Of a stretch of DNA of 64,000 nucleotides, positions 46,645 to 59,832 are shown in pieces. Source of the DNA: Callipepla californica brunnescens (lineage: Eukaryota; Chordata; Aves; Galliformes; Odontophoridae); assembly GCA_023055505.1 (NCBI GenBank), contig JALIRH010000019.1:2480001-2544000 (forward strand). The letters are read 5' to 3'. The number at the start of each line of letters is the position of its first letter. Within the stretch, counting starts at the first letter, position 1. A program made the translations under genes and the position numbers. The notes beneath the pieces are model-generated. The model was given only the letters and a program-made list of their open reading frames with translations, did no database searches and had not been told where the DNA came from.

Positions 46645-49600
46645 TTCCCTCCTTGTAATCAGTCTTTGAGATAAAGATGGTGAAAGTGAGGAAAGAAAAA
46701 TTTTAATTAGGAGGCTAAAACAAATGAGGACAGTGCTCTGTCTCCAGAAGCTCATCAGGCTTGTAAAGTGTACATATGTTGTTGTATGTGTAGATCTGGA
46801 TCTCTGATGGATTTTGTCTTTAGACCGTTGATCTAATAAATTAAGATAACTGTCTAAAAGCTGTTTATCTCCTTCCACTCATCCTAGGATTCAGGAGAGA
46901 GCAGGGATCATTAGATAATTGCTTTGGATCACTGCAGGGTGGAAGTTATCTTTACCATAAGAGTGTGGTTGAAATGATAATTCTAGGTATGACTTCAGGG
47001 TGAGAATGCCTGGTGTGCAGGTGGTATACCTTTGTTCTGGTGCATTTTTTTGCTGCTGGAGAAGGGCTGGAAAGCGCTGCTAAATACCTTTATGTGTATC
47101 CCCACCTTATACACGTTTACAGACACTCCTTGCATTCGAGTTGTTAGTTCTTGGAATGTGCACCCGGCAACCCTCCTGTCTGAGCATTCTGTGCTGGCCT
47201 GGGTGAGCCTGGCAATTAGGCAAAGAAGTGCTCATATATCCTTAACAAAGAACTTCCCATGGAGAAACTTCAACAAAACATCCTTAGGAGCACTGAAAGT
47301 GCCATTACTGTCCTCTTGTCTTATCAGTGCAGTAGTACACATTCTGTGAAGTTCCTCTAGTCCTCTTTAAGCACAGCGCTGGTAATGATCTGTTGTATTA
47401 ACTCATACATTCCAATGAGAGAGCATTTCCTTTCTTTTCCTCTTTTACTACAAGGTGGAAAAATGACATGCATCCATATGAAAAAAACAAAAAGAAAACA
47501 AAAAAAAAACTTGTAATGAAATGACATTAAGAGTTGGACTAAGCCCACACAAGCAGAGAGTTAAGACTAATATTCTGTCATTACCTCAGCTCATTACATC
47601 TTTTCTGTTTACTTGTACAGCCCTTAAGATCACCCTTCTGTCTGGAGAATCTTGTACTACCTTGAAACAAAGAAAATTGTTATTCTGTAGCTTCATCTCT
47701 GAAATTTCCCTGCTTTGCCAACTTTCCTCAGTGTTACCATAAAACAGTTTTTGGTGGCTTATATGTATTAATGGCATTAATTAAACTATCAGCACAGCTG
47801 AATGGGAGAAAATGTGTCTTCTGAACTTGTTTCTTGAATAGGAGAAAATGCCTCATTAATCTTAAGCATCAACCCAAGAACACTGTGTTTGTTAGATAGA
47901 ATAATAAATGACTTTACAGGAAATACACAATAGCAGATGCTGGAATGCATCCATTCATTAGTCACTGTGCATAAATATCCCCTTATTTCCATGAAGAGAC
48001 ATTTAGTGGATGGCCAGTCTGACAAACATGTGCAAGCTTTCACTCACTCACTGAGAAAACGGAAGGGAGAAAATGTCATACAAATTTGCCTGCTGAACGC
48101 AAAGCATCACATACCTTATCATATGTGCCTTTTCTGCTTCTTGACTTTCTTTCATCAGATTGAAATGTAGCAAAGAGAAAACTCTTGGACAGGTTTCAGA
48201 AGCCCATAAAGCATTCTAGTTATTTCTGCCTCATGGTTACATAGTCTGTTTCATTAGTATGTCATCCTGGAGACAATCACTGATTCCACTTGTATTAATG
48301 GAGACTCAAAACCCAGTTCAGTGCTTGGTAAAGTCAAAGGAAAGCTATTTGCTGAAAAATGCTACAGAAAAAATAGCATTGCTTGGTTTTGTTTGTTTGC
48401 TTAAAATCAGCACCTCCCAGGCCAACAAGAAATGAGTTTGTTTCAGTGAAGATAAATGTTAAAATAAATAAATAAAGGATTACTCCCCACCCTCTCATTT
48501 TTTGTTTTCTGACAACTTTGGTAAACTTGCATTTAATCTCTAGTGTAACGTAGTGAAGCCAGTGAAATGTCTCTGGCAAATGGGTACAGTCTACAATTGT
48601 TTAAAAAGGTAAAGCCCATATAATTGTGCAGAGGGAAAAACAAAACAATCGGTCAGAACGCCTGTTTTTCTCTGTTGATTCAGCATACAAGAATGTTAGA
48701 TCTGTTACAGGGGCACCTATGTAATTTTGTTTGTATGCTCCCTTGTTTCTCAATCCATGCCTTAATGAAACTTGACAAAAGTTGTATTTTAGCATAATAG
48801 TTCTTAGAAAATGTTTACCGAGTGTTTATATGTCCTTTTGTGTTTGAGGTCTATCTGTTTTCTGTGGCTAAATTGACCAGAAAGACAAGGAAACCTTGAT
48901 TTATGAAACAAATTCTTAAGCTGGCTGTTACAGTGTGTACCAAAGTTATCAGTGTGTTGTAACAGCACCCATCATACTTGAGAACACAAAAATCTTCCAT
49001 CTAAGCACGCAGGTGCCTTTTGTCCCAGTGTTCTTGCTGGTATTGTGCTGTTTCATGCTACAGTGCTAAGCAGAGTGCCTGGCTTCTAGCCTGCACAGGT
49101 TCAGCCACACAATATAAAGGAGCACGGAGTTTAATTTCCCATAGTTGAACTTATTGAGTAAGTGTGCACTGGAAAAACTGTTAAGTGGTGTCACCAGTCA
49201 CAAAGATGTCAGGAGCTGTGTGGAAACTTGGCATATGGCTTGGTGACTCTTCTCATCTGAACAGAAGGCTTGTCAACTTTTTATGGTATTGTCAAAACAA
49301 GAATGGAGGGTAAAAAAATCAAGCTCAGGACTGTGGTAACTTGGTAGACAGCACTTTTCTTTCCTGCAGGCCTAAAGCTGCAGTCCTACTTGCACGAACA
49401 AGGATCAGTTTTCTTACAGGCTTAGAGCCATAGGTCAGCAGTCAAAATCAAAGCGAGGGAAAGTTTTGTTTCAAAGGCGATACATAATGATGATAGCAGC
49501 CTAAGTTTTCAAAGGTAAGCAGCAATATTTTTATGCTTAATTAAAAATACAAAAGAGCTTGGTGCTCCTCCACGTCTATTCTCTATGAATTAGGCCCACT

Positions 49601-52600
49601 TCTATTGATACAAAACTACTGCTAGGCTATTTTTTGTACTTCATGGAGTAAAATGCAAATTTCAGTTTCTAACCCTTTTTTCCATCACTGAGATCCCAAG
49701 TGAACCTCACTTGAAAACTATTTTCCCTTTTGTGATTCTCAGATTTCCTGTTAGGGCAGCTCATATTTTTTCTGCACTATGTTTTTGATGTGGTCCTATG
49801 TGTGTAGGTGAACCAGATTTCCGCGTTCTGTGAGAAGATCTCTAGGTAGCTGACATCCTTCAAAATGTGTCCCATTTGTCTGCTATAACAGCATTTCTGC
49901 CCCAGGAGCAATTGTATTCCTGTAACTATCTGATGCTCTCTTGGATAAATACAACATTAGACTCAATTTTACCTAACATGCAATCTTACCATTGATTAGG
50001 CAGGTATGTGCCTGTTATTCCTTTCTCCCAGGGGGTTACACTGCACAATGCTGTGGATCACTTCTGCTATTGGTCCCAAACAGGTCAGTTGTAGTTGGAG
50101 ACAGAAAATCACTTCTGGAAGAAAAGGGCAGAGTCATTCTTCAGAACTTGAATGCCGGGTGGGAATCCTCTGGACTCCATCTGGAACAGCTTTGACCAAA
50201 CAAAGGCCCCCAATCTGCTCGCACTACAGTTAGTGGGAATAGTGCCACAGAATTCCTTGGGAGCAACATTAGGCTTCGATTATGGTCACAGCAAGAGAGT
50301 AGTACGTGTACAACTGCCAAAATAATATTAACAAATAATTCTAGAAATGTCAGTCTCTTCTTTCCTTCCTTTATATTTTTTTCTTTAAGGGAACTAGTGG
50401 AAAAAGCTTCTGACTGTTAGGAATTAGATGTATAAAACTTAAAATCAAAATGTAAGGCCCAAACTGCCCCGCTTCTCAGAGCAGGCAGCTGAGCCATGCT
50501 TCTATTGCTGGGGCAGGGTTATGAGAGGAGCCGTGACAGCCGTGGTGCAGCCCCAGCCCTCCCTGGAAGCACAGCATTGTGTAGTGCTGCCTGTCTTGGC
50601 CTTTTCCCTTCTTGGCACGAAGGTCTGCATGGAGGCTTCTCAGGTTCATTTCTTTTATAGTCAGGTATACTGCTGGAGTCAGCTCAGCAAACAGCCATGT
50701 CAGACATAAAGGGCAGGGGACAGAGAGCAGTGGTACCTCTCAGCTGGTCCTTTCTCATCAAGTGCATCTTATCTTGTGATTGATGCATTTGCTCCCCATT
50801 CTATGCCTTAGCTCTGCCTGTGCCTTGTGCTGTGAGGATTTCACAGCATGTGTGTTCAGAACAGATTTCTTAAGCTACGATCTTAAAGCACTAGCTTTGT
50901 AAATTGGAATACCCTTAAAGCGGGGAGAAGAGTATAAAGCAGAGTTGGTGGGTGCTGAAGTCTTCACTGCTTGAAACAATTAAATGTTTGGGTGGAGCCT
51001 AGACATTTTGGATGCTAATTGGAATAGAAATTAAACAATATATAGTACAACAGGGAGAGCTAACTGCAGAAAAACTTTCCTGAAAACATCGTGTGGACAG
51101 ATTTAAATCCATGAGATTAATTCAAAAAGAAAAATTGCATCAATTATATTGTATAACTTCCTACAGTTATGTGTTGGTTACAAATGTAAAGTGTTATGCT
51201 CTTGAGGTCACTGCAGTTTTTACCATTCACTTCAATGCAAATACAATAGGACTTTTAAAATGCTTTGTCTAGAGACCTCCATAATTATTCCTTTCCTGTG
51301 AGGCCCTTTCAGGATTGGACTATAACATAGATTTTTTGTTTTGTTTTGTTTCATAAGAATTAATTCAAGACAGTCAGAGATGCCTCTTTGTTTGTAAGTT
51401 TTGTAGCTGTATAATCCAGCCTTTAATGCTGACCACAGGGTGAGAGCTGAAGTCTCAAGTTTAGAGTGCTTTGTATTTTGTCCCATGATGTCTCTTCCAT
51501 AAGCTACAAAGGAAAAGGCTTTTCCCAAGGTGAAAATCTTCAGGTGTGGTCTTGCTAGTGCAAAGGCAGGTCAAACAATCAGTAAGGTAGGAGAAGAAAG
51601 CCAAAGGCCAAAAAGAATACCTTCTCTTCTTATTTAGACTGAAAACGTTTTATGTAGTTAGTGGGGAAAACATACGCATATAAATAGCTGTTGACACTGA
51701 GGAATTCTTTGGAACTTAATTAAATTGCTTTCTTTTCTTATTCTATGAAGACCATTCAGACAAATATAGAAATTAGTAATTCTTGAATGCTCAGTATCTT
51801 TGCATCATTTCAGCCTAGGGAAAGTGAATGTAAAACCAAATCATTTTGACTAACTGAAATTTAGTTCCAGTTTGTCTTCAATTTGCTGTTGCAAAAAGTG
51901 GCAGAAACTTCAGAGCAAGTCAGAACACAGTTACAGCTCCCTTACAACCAAGATCACAGTCCAGCAACTAGAAGTTACCAAGAGATTGCTTTGGATGTAT
52001 AAACTAATGATTGTTTTTTCATGTCTTTTGGAAATATACGCTTACCCACTTTGTGGGGCTTGAAAGGTATGTTTACTCATTCATTCTTCCTTGTGCTTGT
52101 GGAGTCTGTTTTTTAAATGATCAGTTGTCTTTGCAAAAGTTAGGGTGCCATGAAGCATGGCACTGCAGTTATGTGCTTATGGGATAATGGAGATCTGCAG
52201 CCAAGCTATCAGGTCTAGCCTAGATGCTGTAAGATACAAGGACTCTTGGTGGTGTCTGAGGACATCAAAGTGAACACAGAGGTGCAATCCTATTTGTTCA
52301 GCTTCATATCAAGTAGATGACAGAGATTTGTGTGTGTGTGCTTATTTGGATGCACTTGTACTTTTCACCCATGGTTCTTCTATGACTCATTGTGTGACTC
52401 AAGAATTGTATGACACTATTTTTTATCTTGCATACATGCAAATGTGCGTTCCATTTGCAAATCTGCTTTACCTAGGTAACTGACGTGGCATTTTAGCTGT
52501 TGTATGCACTCACAGACAGAATTTCTGCAGGTGTACGTGGTGTGATGTCGGTTGCAGGCACAACCTGTGTGTCTGCATGCAGTGTTGAGACTGATGTCTG

Positions 52601-53029
52601 TCTCGGTGCACCGTGAGCAGGCCTCTGCTTTTAACTACATGCCTGTTGATTCTGTCAGGATCTTGCTCTGTCTTCCCACTCCTCTGGACTGGATCCTCCT
52701 GATTTTCCTCTAGGAATTACAGGACTGACACAAAGTATATTCCTAATACAGTCACGAGAGATGGTATGCTTTGGTTTGGTATCCTTTATTCCTGCTGGCA
52801 CAGATGCACAAGGAAGCCTGTGACTAAGTGTCATTTCAACTTGAATTCAGCAAAGTTCTCATTCAGGCTTAATTTTAAGCATACGAATAATCCATTGCTA
52901 TTGAGCAATTTAAATGCACCATCCTTAGAGGGACTATGTGCTTGGATGCTGAAATAAAATCTCTTTTTTTTTCCCTCCAAATAAATTCATGCCTAGCTGT
53001 AAGCACAAACAAATGCTAACGTACATGGT

Positions 53030-53420
53030 TAATGATGCTTTAGCCAGAATTGCTCATCCTTGCAGCTGTACATCAGAGAGTAATTTTAATTAGAGTTTAA
53101 TTATCTTTTCATTTATTTTCTTCAGCAAGTAAATTTATACCTTGCTGTAAGTTTTCCTGTGAGTATAAATTAAAGCAGCATTAATAACATTATATTTGTC
53201 CTAATTTGTGTATCTGTACTTATTTATCTGTTTTTTATTAGTCATAATTAAGTATGTTTGGAGAAATCAGGCCACTAATCCGTGTATAGAAGAAAATAAT
53301 GCTAGGCAATATCATTATAATAATAAAAGAATGTTTGTAATTTACTGAATAGGAATAGAAATATCATAAAATGATGAAGAGATTTTTTTAAAAAATATTG
53401 AAAATATTGTTTTGAGGAAA
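53030..53420. promoter_or_regulatory. second TAAT-dense AT-rich block
   Basis: The block repeats the composition of the one at 38.2 kb, with many TAATT and TTAAT words (for example TTTTAATTAGAGTTTAATTA near 53085-53104) in non-repetitive context. Constraint is not shown. It may be a conserved element, an attachment region or simple AT richness. Confidence 0.15.
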
Positions 53421-55925
53421 AAGCTGTCCATATTACAAGGATTTAAATAGGGAAACAAAGAAAAAAGAAAACAGTATTGGAGAATCAAAATGAAATAGTT
53501 CAAAAATGAACTCGAGAATATCTTTTTGTTCAGAAGTCACCCAGTATTGTAACTTTATGCCAACTTAATTTACAAATATTTAATACTTACTTATGGAAAT
53601 ACATCTTTTCTGGAAAATACTTATAGAAAGCAGTTTGATTTGAGCATTTTTACCAACTTCCCTAAGTTAAATTCTCCAGTTTTCTCTTGGATTGTCTCTT
53701 AGACGTGTTGCCACACACACTGATTAAGAATTTGTGTTTCTTCTGACACGTCTCCTTCAGTCCAGATGCCTTAAAATCATTCATCAATATACGAAAAAAG
53801 TAGAATGTTATTATGAGCCTCATTAAGTATACAGGAAATCTTAGGCATAGAGAAAACAAGGTACAACGAGTTTAAATAAAGTGACCAATAATTTGAATCA
53901 TCAATTTTTCATATGCTTTACATAAAAAGTCTTAAGTAGCTTATCTGTACTGGACATGTACAAACGGCTTCTTTTGTCTTTCTACAGTCTATGAATCATT
54001 TCAAAGCGCTGCTTAGCTAGCATCCAGATTAGGGATGGGTGGCTCTATTGTGTTACTTCTGTTCTGTAGTTCTGAGTTACTTCTCTCTCTGCATGCCTGA
54101 GTCAGCTGGCCTCACTTCTCTGAGGCGTCAAAAAGTTCACAAGACATTTTCTTCTTTTGTTCTTTCCTTCAAACTTCATAGATTTTGGATGACTGCTAGT
54201 GTAGGAGGACTGAGAGTCTTCTCAGATGCACGTAATTGAGTGAATGATAAATATAACTGTTCCCCACTAAAATGTGCACCCTTTAGTTTCCACATTATGA
54301 GAAGTAATCACTGATTGTACCCTTCCCCCTTTAATTCTAGCCTCTCTCAGGTAGCAAGATGTGCTGTGGAGCTAGCAGCCTTATTTCCCACATGGCAAAT
54401 TGCCTTGAATTGGGACACAGTATGCAGTCATAGATTTCCTCTGCAGAAGGCACAAGATTCCTGTTGTGAACTTCTGTTTTACAGGTGTCTGAAGGACATG
54501 GAAGGGACTGGGGGGATGGAGGGACTGAGTTGTGCCAGGGACTGAGGCTAGTTGTTGCAATTGTGTTTCTCGAGGCTGCTCCAAGACTACAGGATGTCAC
54601 TGTGTAATGTGGCTAGGAATAGTGAAAATATTTTTTATGAAGTTTAAGACCAAGCCGGTAAAATGCATAGCTGATATTTACTGGAATTATATTGTATGTT
54701 CTGCATGGCCAGAAAGCAATAGTAGGATGGGTGATAAAGCTCTGCCTTGTAACTTTAGAGCTCTAACAGAGTGCCTCTTTTACTGAATTCTGCATTATGT
54801 TTCTCCAGGCAGTCATGAAGTTGACTATGAAATAAATATATTGCAATGATAACCCTAGAGTTAACAACTGCCTGTGTCTCTTGTAAGTGACAGGGTATGC
54901 TTTCTATTTCCCAATTTGATGGAGCCATTAAGCTTTGAGTTTCTTCAGAGCAGCATAACACAGCAGAAACTGGGCAGACCAGGTTTACAGAACTTTTGCA
55001 AATGTTTTAAACATTTTCTTTTCTAAGCCACACAAGTCTTGCCTGAGGGCACCGTTCCTAAAATAAAATTAAGCTTCTGAAAGATTTATTGGCTGCTTTT
55101 GGAATTCAGTGTAGTCGTCTTTTTGCTCATTCACATAATGAGGCAGTTGTGAAACCCTGACTCAGGGGTGAACTAAGCCCTCTTCAAAATGGGGACAAAT
55201 GGGAATGTGTGGTCACACACATGCTCCTTCATCATAGAACTGAGGCTCTGTATGCGGCACAGACTGTGCTAGAGAAGGGCTGCACAAAGCACCCTATCTC
55301 CCTGCTGTACCCGCTCCTTCTAGATACACTGTGAGGGCTGCTGCAGTCCACAGGTATTCTTGAAACAACTGATGCTATGTACGGAATGAGGAGCCGCAAA
55401 GGCATGCGAAAGCAGATCTGTGTGGTCCCTGGTGACCACCCTGTCCCCTAACACAGCTTGTTCTTGCCTATAGTGACATTCTGATCTTTCTCATTTAATT
55501 GCCTCTGTGTTGGCTCTGGCTCATGGTAGGGGGTGATTAGAGAACCACGTTCCCCTGCTGTGTTAAATAGTCATGACTTAAGTGAAGTGTACCAAGTGCA
55601 TTACATCTAGTGTTGTGTACTTCGCATAGGAAAAGACTGCAACAGCATTTGAAGTTGTTTCAGTTGATTGGAGCTAAAAGACCAGAACTTCCTGCTGCTG
55701 CTGCCACTCCCAACCCCATGCCATTTCAATGGCCTGTTTTGTCAGCCCCCCTCTAGGTTGTTTACTCATCAAAACTGGTTTTGTGATAGAGAGGACATCT
55801 AATGCCTTGCAAAACATGGAATCATTTTCAAACCAGATCCAGCGAAGGGAGTGTATTTACACACACAGTTTTTGTACCTAAGATGCTTCTTCATCAAGAT
55901 CTTTCAGTACACACTCTGAAAAAGA
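53421..55925. other. gene-free sequence
   Basis: No gene is recognised. Frames at 54337-54600 (-) and 54532-54786 (+) overlap on opposite strands and show no domain. Confidence 0.5.
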
Positions 55926-55961
55926 GGGGGAGGGGAGGGGAGGGGGAGTTGTGTGTGGGGG
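55926..55961 (+). repeat. G-quadruplex motif with one-base loops
   Basis: G5 (55926-55930), G4 (55932-55935), G4 (55937-55940) and G5 (55942-55946) are each separated by a single A, with another G5 about 11 bases further at 55957-55961. One-base loops favour a very stable parallel quadruplex. No promoter or gene end is visible beside it. Confidence 0.85.
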
Positions 55962-58599
55962 AGTTGTTTTTTTTCTCAGCATTGCCTACCACAAGATTGA
56001 TTAGATTCAGATGGCTTAAAGGAAGTATAACTGTTCCTACTCTGCACCTAAGTCTTTCCCTTTTGTCTTCCTGTGCAAATACAAATAATGCAGGCAAACA
56101 GTAAATTGCAGTGAACGGTGGAAGTGCTAAATGGTAGCAACACTTAAAACATTGCTGAAATTCAAAAGAGCAGCTGTTAGACATTTAAACCTATCATTCT
56201 CTTCTGAACATACATCAAATTTACTTCATACCACTGTCATAAAAATGTATGAGAATGTAAATGCTTGAGTGACCCATTAATCTTTTGAGTAGTAAACATA
56301 AAATCTTCTTAACCCCAGTGATGATATAACCATACTTTATTTTGAATGAAGGCTTTATCATAGGAGTGAAGATGTTCTCTGTCTTTCTGTGATGTATAAA
56401 TAAGAACAAATTAATATTAAAGCATGATGTCTATGAAAAGTGTACCATTATATTGATTGCAGTATGAAGATATATGTAGTGAACAAAGCTACTCTCAATT
56501 TCTGATGAGCACAGAAATCTAATAATAAATACACAAAGTGCATCAGCTCATTAATCATTGACAGCAATCACCAGTCTGATGTTGTTATCATTATTATTTA
56601 CTAACTAACTCAATAATTAGTGTTTGTTCTCACAGAATTGTCCATAAAACTGTCTTTTTTATATGTCGGAAGATAAACTTGCCTTTTTAAGCTGTGTTTC
56701 TGTGGAGAAAAGACACCTTTAAACATTCAAACTGCTGATTGTTCAACTCTATACATAGCCCACAGCTTGTTTTTCACCAGGAAAAAATCATGTTTATATA
56801 AAGTTTGATTTTTCTTCTTTTAAGATTAGAATATAGAAAATCCTTGGGCCTCAGTTTTATTTGTGTATTTTGGAACACTGCTATTTTTTATTTACTCCTG
56901 GCACCCCCCCCCCCCTTTCAGATAACTTGTAATGTATGTGAAGTCTTGTTTGAAAGACATCATGATATCTTGACTAGGCTTTAAAGGTGAAGGGCATTGC
57001 TCGTGAGCAACAGCCTACTTTCTTTTTCTTTTTTTTTTTTTTTTTTTTTTTGCAGAGCTAGATTTAGTCTTGATAAATAAGAGAAATTCCATTAAACATC
57101 TGAAGTTATCCAGTTCAAAGCATTGTGCCCACAGGGTAAAGAACTGGGAGAGTTTCATCCTCCCATCCAAGAAGGATTGTTTCCAGCAGTACTCTGAGAT
57201 TTCTTAAGCAACAGGACTTGATGTGTGGGGAATTTATTTTATTCATTAAATACTTAAACATGGAAAAATTAGACTGATCATTTTGGAGGTGGTTTCAATA
57301 AACAAACAATAAATAAATAAAGTTAAAAATGATAATCCAAATAGTCCACTAGTCTGAGGTGAGCTGCAGTAATTTGGCTGTAGATGTAAACTAGCAACCT
57401 GACTACATATTTCTTGATAGGCCAAAAACATAAAACAAAATCCCCTGTGTTTGATGTTTTTGCTCTCTTTCCACTGTTCTTTGAAACTGTCTTTGAAATA
57501 TAACATCATGTTACATTAACTCACCTTTTGAGAAAATGTGTGCTGTGGTGAACAACAAACTACAAGGTGTAAAGGCATTGATGATAAGTCAAGAAGACTG
57601 AATCTGAAAAGTTTAGCTTACCTTGGAAGGCACATTGCAAAAAGCAAGCCATGGAACAGAAACAGTACGTGCAAGAAGAATCAGTTCAGGCTTCCAAATG
57701 TTTTGAATGTTCCATCTGAAAATGGCATGGGAATCAAGTCCAAATATGATTTATGTGATAAATACAAGGTAGTCTGTCAATTTTGTTTTGCATTTGTATT
57801 GTTAGTACCCTATTAATGCTGCATAGCTTTGGGTCCAAGAGCTAGCTTTAGCCAGTATCCTAAAATGAAGGGAAATCTTTGAGGAGAGTTGAGGTTGAGG
57901 GCTGTGGGCTAGAAGATCCCATTCATCAGCCAGATCGGAGCCCATAGGTTATCCCTTTGTATACTTGTACTATAGCATGAAGTCCAACAAAATCAAGTCC
58001 TAGCAAATTAAGTTAGGTGATGTTGGTAAAAGGCTGTTAAGGTAAGTGGTGGAAGGGAAAGGGAAGGGAACAAAGTAGTTTTTCTGCTAAGATCCTTGGA
58101 TCTTCCTGCATCCTAGTTTTCTACTTGCATTTCACAGTCTAAGGGGAAGGGGAAAAAATCTTCCTCCAAACCCCACTCTTCTTTTGCTGCAGGATGGAGT
58201 GTGTTACTCATAGCAGCAAGGTCAAAGGGGAAAATGCTGTTCCTTATCTGTGGGCAAAATAATCATTTTTGATAAGAGAATCGGAATAAGAATTTCGTTC
58301 TTCAATATTATATTTAGTACTTTCATAAAGTTTGAGTTGAGATATTTTTGAGTTTACTCACTCTTTTCCAAGTGATCGTCCTCTTATCCTACTGCTTTCT
58401 CACCATGTGGTCAGTCTGGAAAAGAAAGAAAGGACAAAACAATAATGTGTTGTGTTGAATGTATGTATAAAAGAATATGGAGTGCTGGACAGATAGCATT
58501 TCTGTAGAAGTATTTAAAAACAAATAAAAACAAACAAAAAAACCCCACACAACTATTCACTTCCACTTTCTCTTTCCAAAGATTTCCAAGTGTTCTGTT
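55962..58599. other. gene-free sequence with homopolymers
   Basis: No gene is recognised. A 92-codon frame at 57538-57816 (+) is hydrophilic and ends near a weak donor, but it has no acceptor and no family match. A C12 run lies at 56904-56915 and a T23 run at 57029-57051 is followed by GCAG. An A-rich stretch (58515-58545) lies just upstream of the first CR1. Confidence 0.5.
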
Positions 58600-58795
58600 C
58601 TTTCTCTGAAAGAGTGGTCAGGTGCTGGAATGGGCTGCCCACGGAGGTGGGGGAGTCACCAACCCTGGAGGTTTTTTAAGGAACATTTAGACGTTGCGTT
58701 GAGGAACATAGTTTAGTCAGAACAATTGGTGATAGGTGGATGGTTGGACTGGATGATCTTGCAGGTCTTTTCCAACCTTGGTGATTCTGTGTTCA
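58600..58795 (+). mobile_element. CR1 LINE 3' fragment
   Basis: This is a 5'-truncated CR1 copy of about 196 bp. It shows the conserved 3' untranslated sequence of avian CR1: GGGCTGCCCACGGAGGTGG (58629-58647), ACCCTGGAGG (58661-58670), GGTTGGACTGGATGATCTTG (58742-58761) and a final GATTCTGTG (58783-58791). CR1 copies lack poly(A) tails and end in short ATTCTGTG-type repeats, as here. It retains close agreement with the family consensus I remember, so it is younger than the L3 and MIR relics. Confidence 0.9.
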
Positions 58796-59014
58796 TTGTG
58801 AATCTGTCTACATTCTACAATCCTGGGGAAATTCCCACAGACTTTTAACTTTCTGAATAAGCTCATATGACTCATACCACCTGCAGGTTACAGATGAGAG
58901 ATGTTAGGATGCCTGCCAGCAGGGTTAGTGACAATCTGAACATACTCGATGAGGTTCTGTGAGGTCTAACCTAAAATTCTGAATAGAATATCTCCGAGAT
59001 GATAATCTTTCAGT

Positions 59015-59044
59015 ACACACACACACACAAAAAAAAAAAAAAAA
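59015..59044 (+). repeat. (AC)7-A16 compound simple repeat
   Basis: Seven AC units run directly into sixteen A bases. Such compound repeats are often length-polymorphic. Confidence 0.9.
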
Positions 59045-59806
59045 TAGGGAAAATGCCTCATAACCAGGTCTGGAGGTAGGAATGTTGATTTCTCTGGCTG
59101 AGAGTACTTTTTCAGTCTTTGAGAGCTCAAATAAAAGAAACTGTCTTACTGAAAACATACTCATGAGTTCAACAGAATGCACAAAAACCACCAAAAGTAA
59201 AAACATGGAGGTAAAGTAGATCTGAGTCACCAAGCCTTTAGTAAGAACATATTAATAAATGACACAGGTGTCTGAATTTAGATACCTGTCTTTCACACAC
59301 ACCGTAATTAAGACTGAGTTTTTATTTCCAATGTATTCATGAGCCTCCACCTGAGCATGTCAGAGCTTGCATGATCTCTCATGCAGACCTCTTTGATATG
59401 TGTATATTAACGGCATGCACATCTCTTGTTGCCCATCTAAACAAGAACTCTAATTTAAAAATGAGAAACAATACTTACTGTGCAATTCTACAGATAAATG
59501 CTTTTAGTAGACAATTGTGTCATGCTGTAAAGGGTGCCCTGTCAGCAACGTTGCTTGTGAGTGTAGAGATGTATGTGTGATGCTTATAGCTGGAGCCAGA
59601 CTGATGTCGTTGCACATTAGCTCCTTGAGCAGTGCCTGGAAAATGGCTTCCATGGCTCTTTCTCTTCAGCCCACTTCATGAAGGAAAACTTCCCTTCTGG
59701 AGCTAAAAATTGCATTCTCTTTAATTTGTAAAATCAAACAACTCTCCCACACCTAGGAATATATGAATGTAGCATCAGTTAAAGTGTTCTGCAATTAGAA
59801 TACATG

Positions 59807-59828
59807 TATATATATATATGTATGTATG
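59807..59828. repeat. (TA)6-TATG microsatellite
   Basis: Six TA units followed by TG and TATG units. It ends within a few bases of the truncation point of the CR1 copy that starts near 59833. Confidence 0.8.
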
Positions 59829-59832
59829 CACA

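Larger units (their letters stand above)
45402..53029. other. gene-free sequence with T-rich simple repeats
   Basis: No gene is recognised over 7.6 kb. Simple sequence includes a T8-9/A ladder at 45941-45976, a (TTAA)n run at 46626-46644, TTTTG units near 51333-51350 and a (TG)n run near 52331-52341. Frames of up to 105 codons (47032-47349, +) have no family signature. Confidence 0.5.
58796..59832. other. gene-free spacer with microsatellites
   Basis: Unique sequence between two CR1 copies. It contains (AC)7 at 59015-59028 running into A16 at 59029-59044, and a (TA)6 plus TATG stretch at 59807-59828 that abuts the 5' end of the next CR1. Confidence 0.6.

Noticed and set aside
55130..55260. 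SINE-like strings such as AAAATGGGGACAAAT
   Set aside because: The landmarks are not in the order expected for MIR or CORE-SINEs, so the resemblance is probably chance.
57021..57060. T23 followed by GCAG as a splice acceptor
   Set aside because: T runs followed by CAG arise easily; no donor or open segment follows that would make a credible exon.
57538..57816. 92-codon hydrophilic frame ending near a weak GTAGT donor
   Set aside because: No acceptor upstream and no recognisable family; the codon pattern does not clearly favour coding.
55897..59022. Shared 16-mer ATCTTTCAGTACACAC at about 55897 and 59005
   Set aside because: About one such coincidence is expected among all pairs in 64 kb; the flanks do not match.
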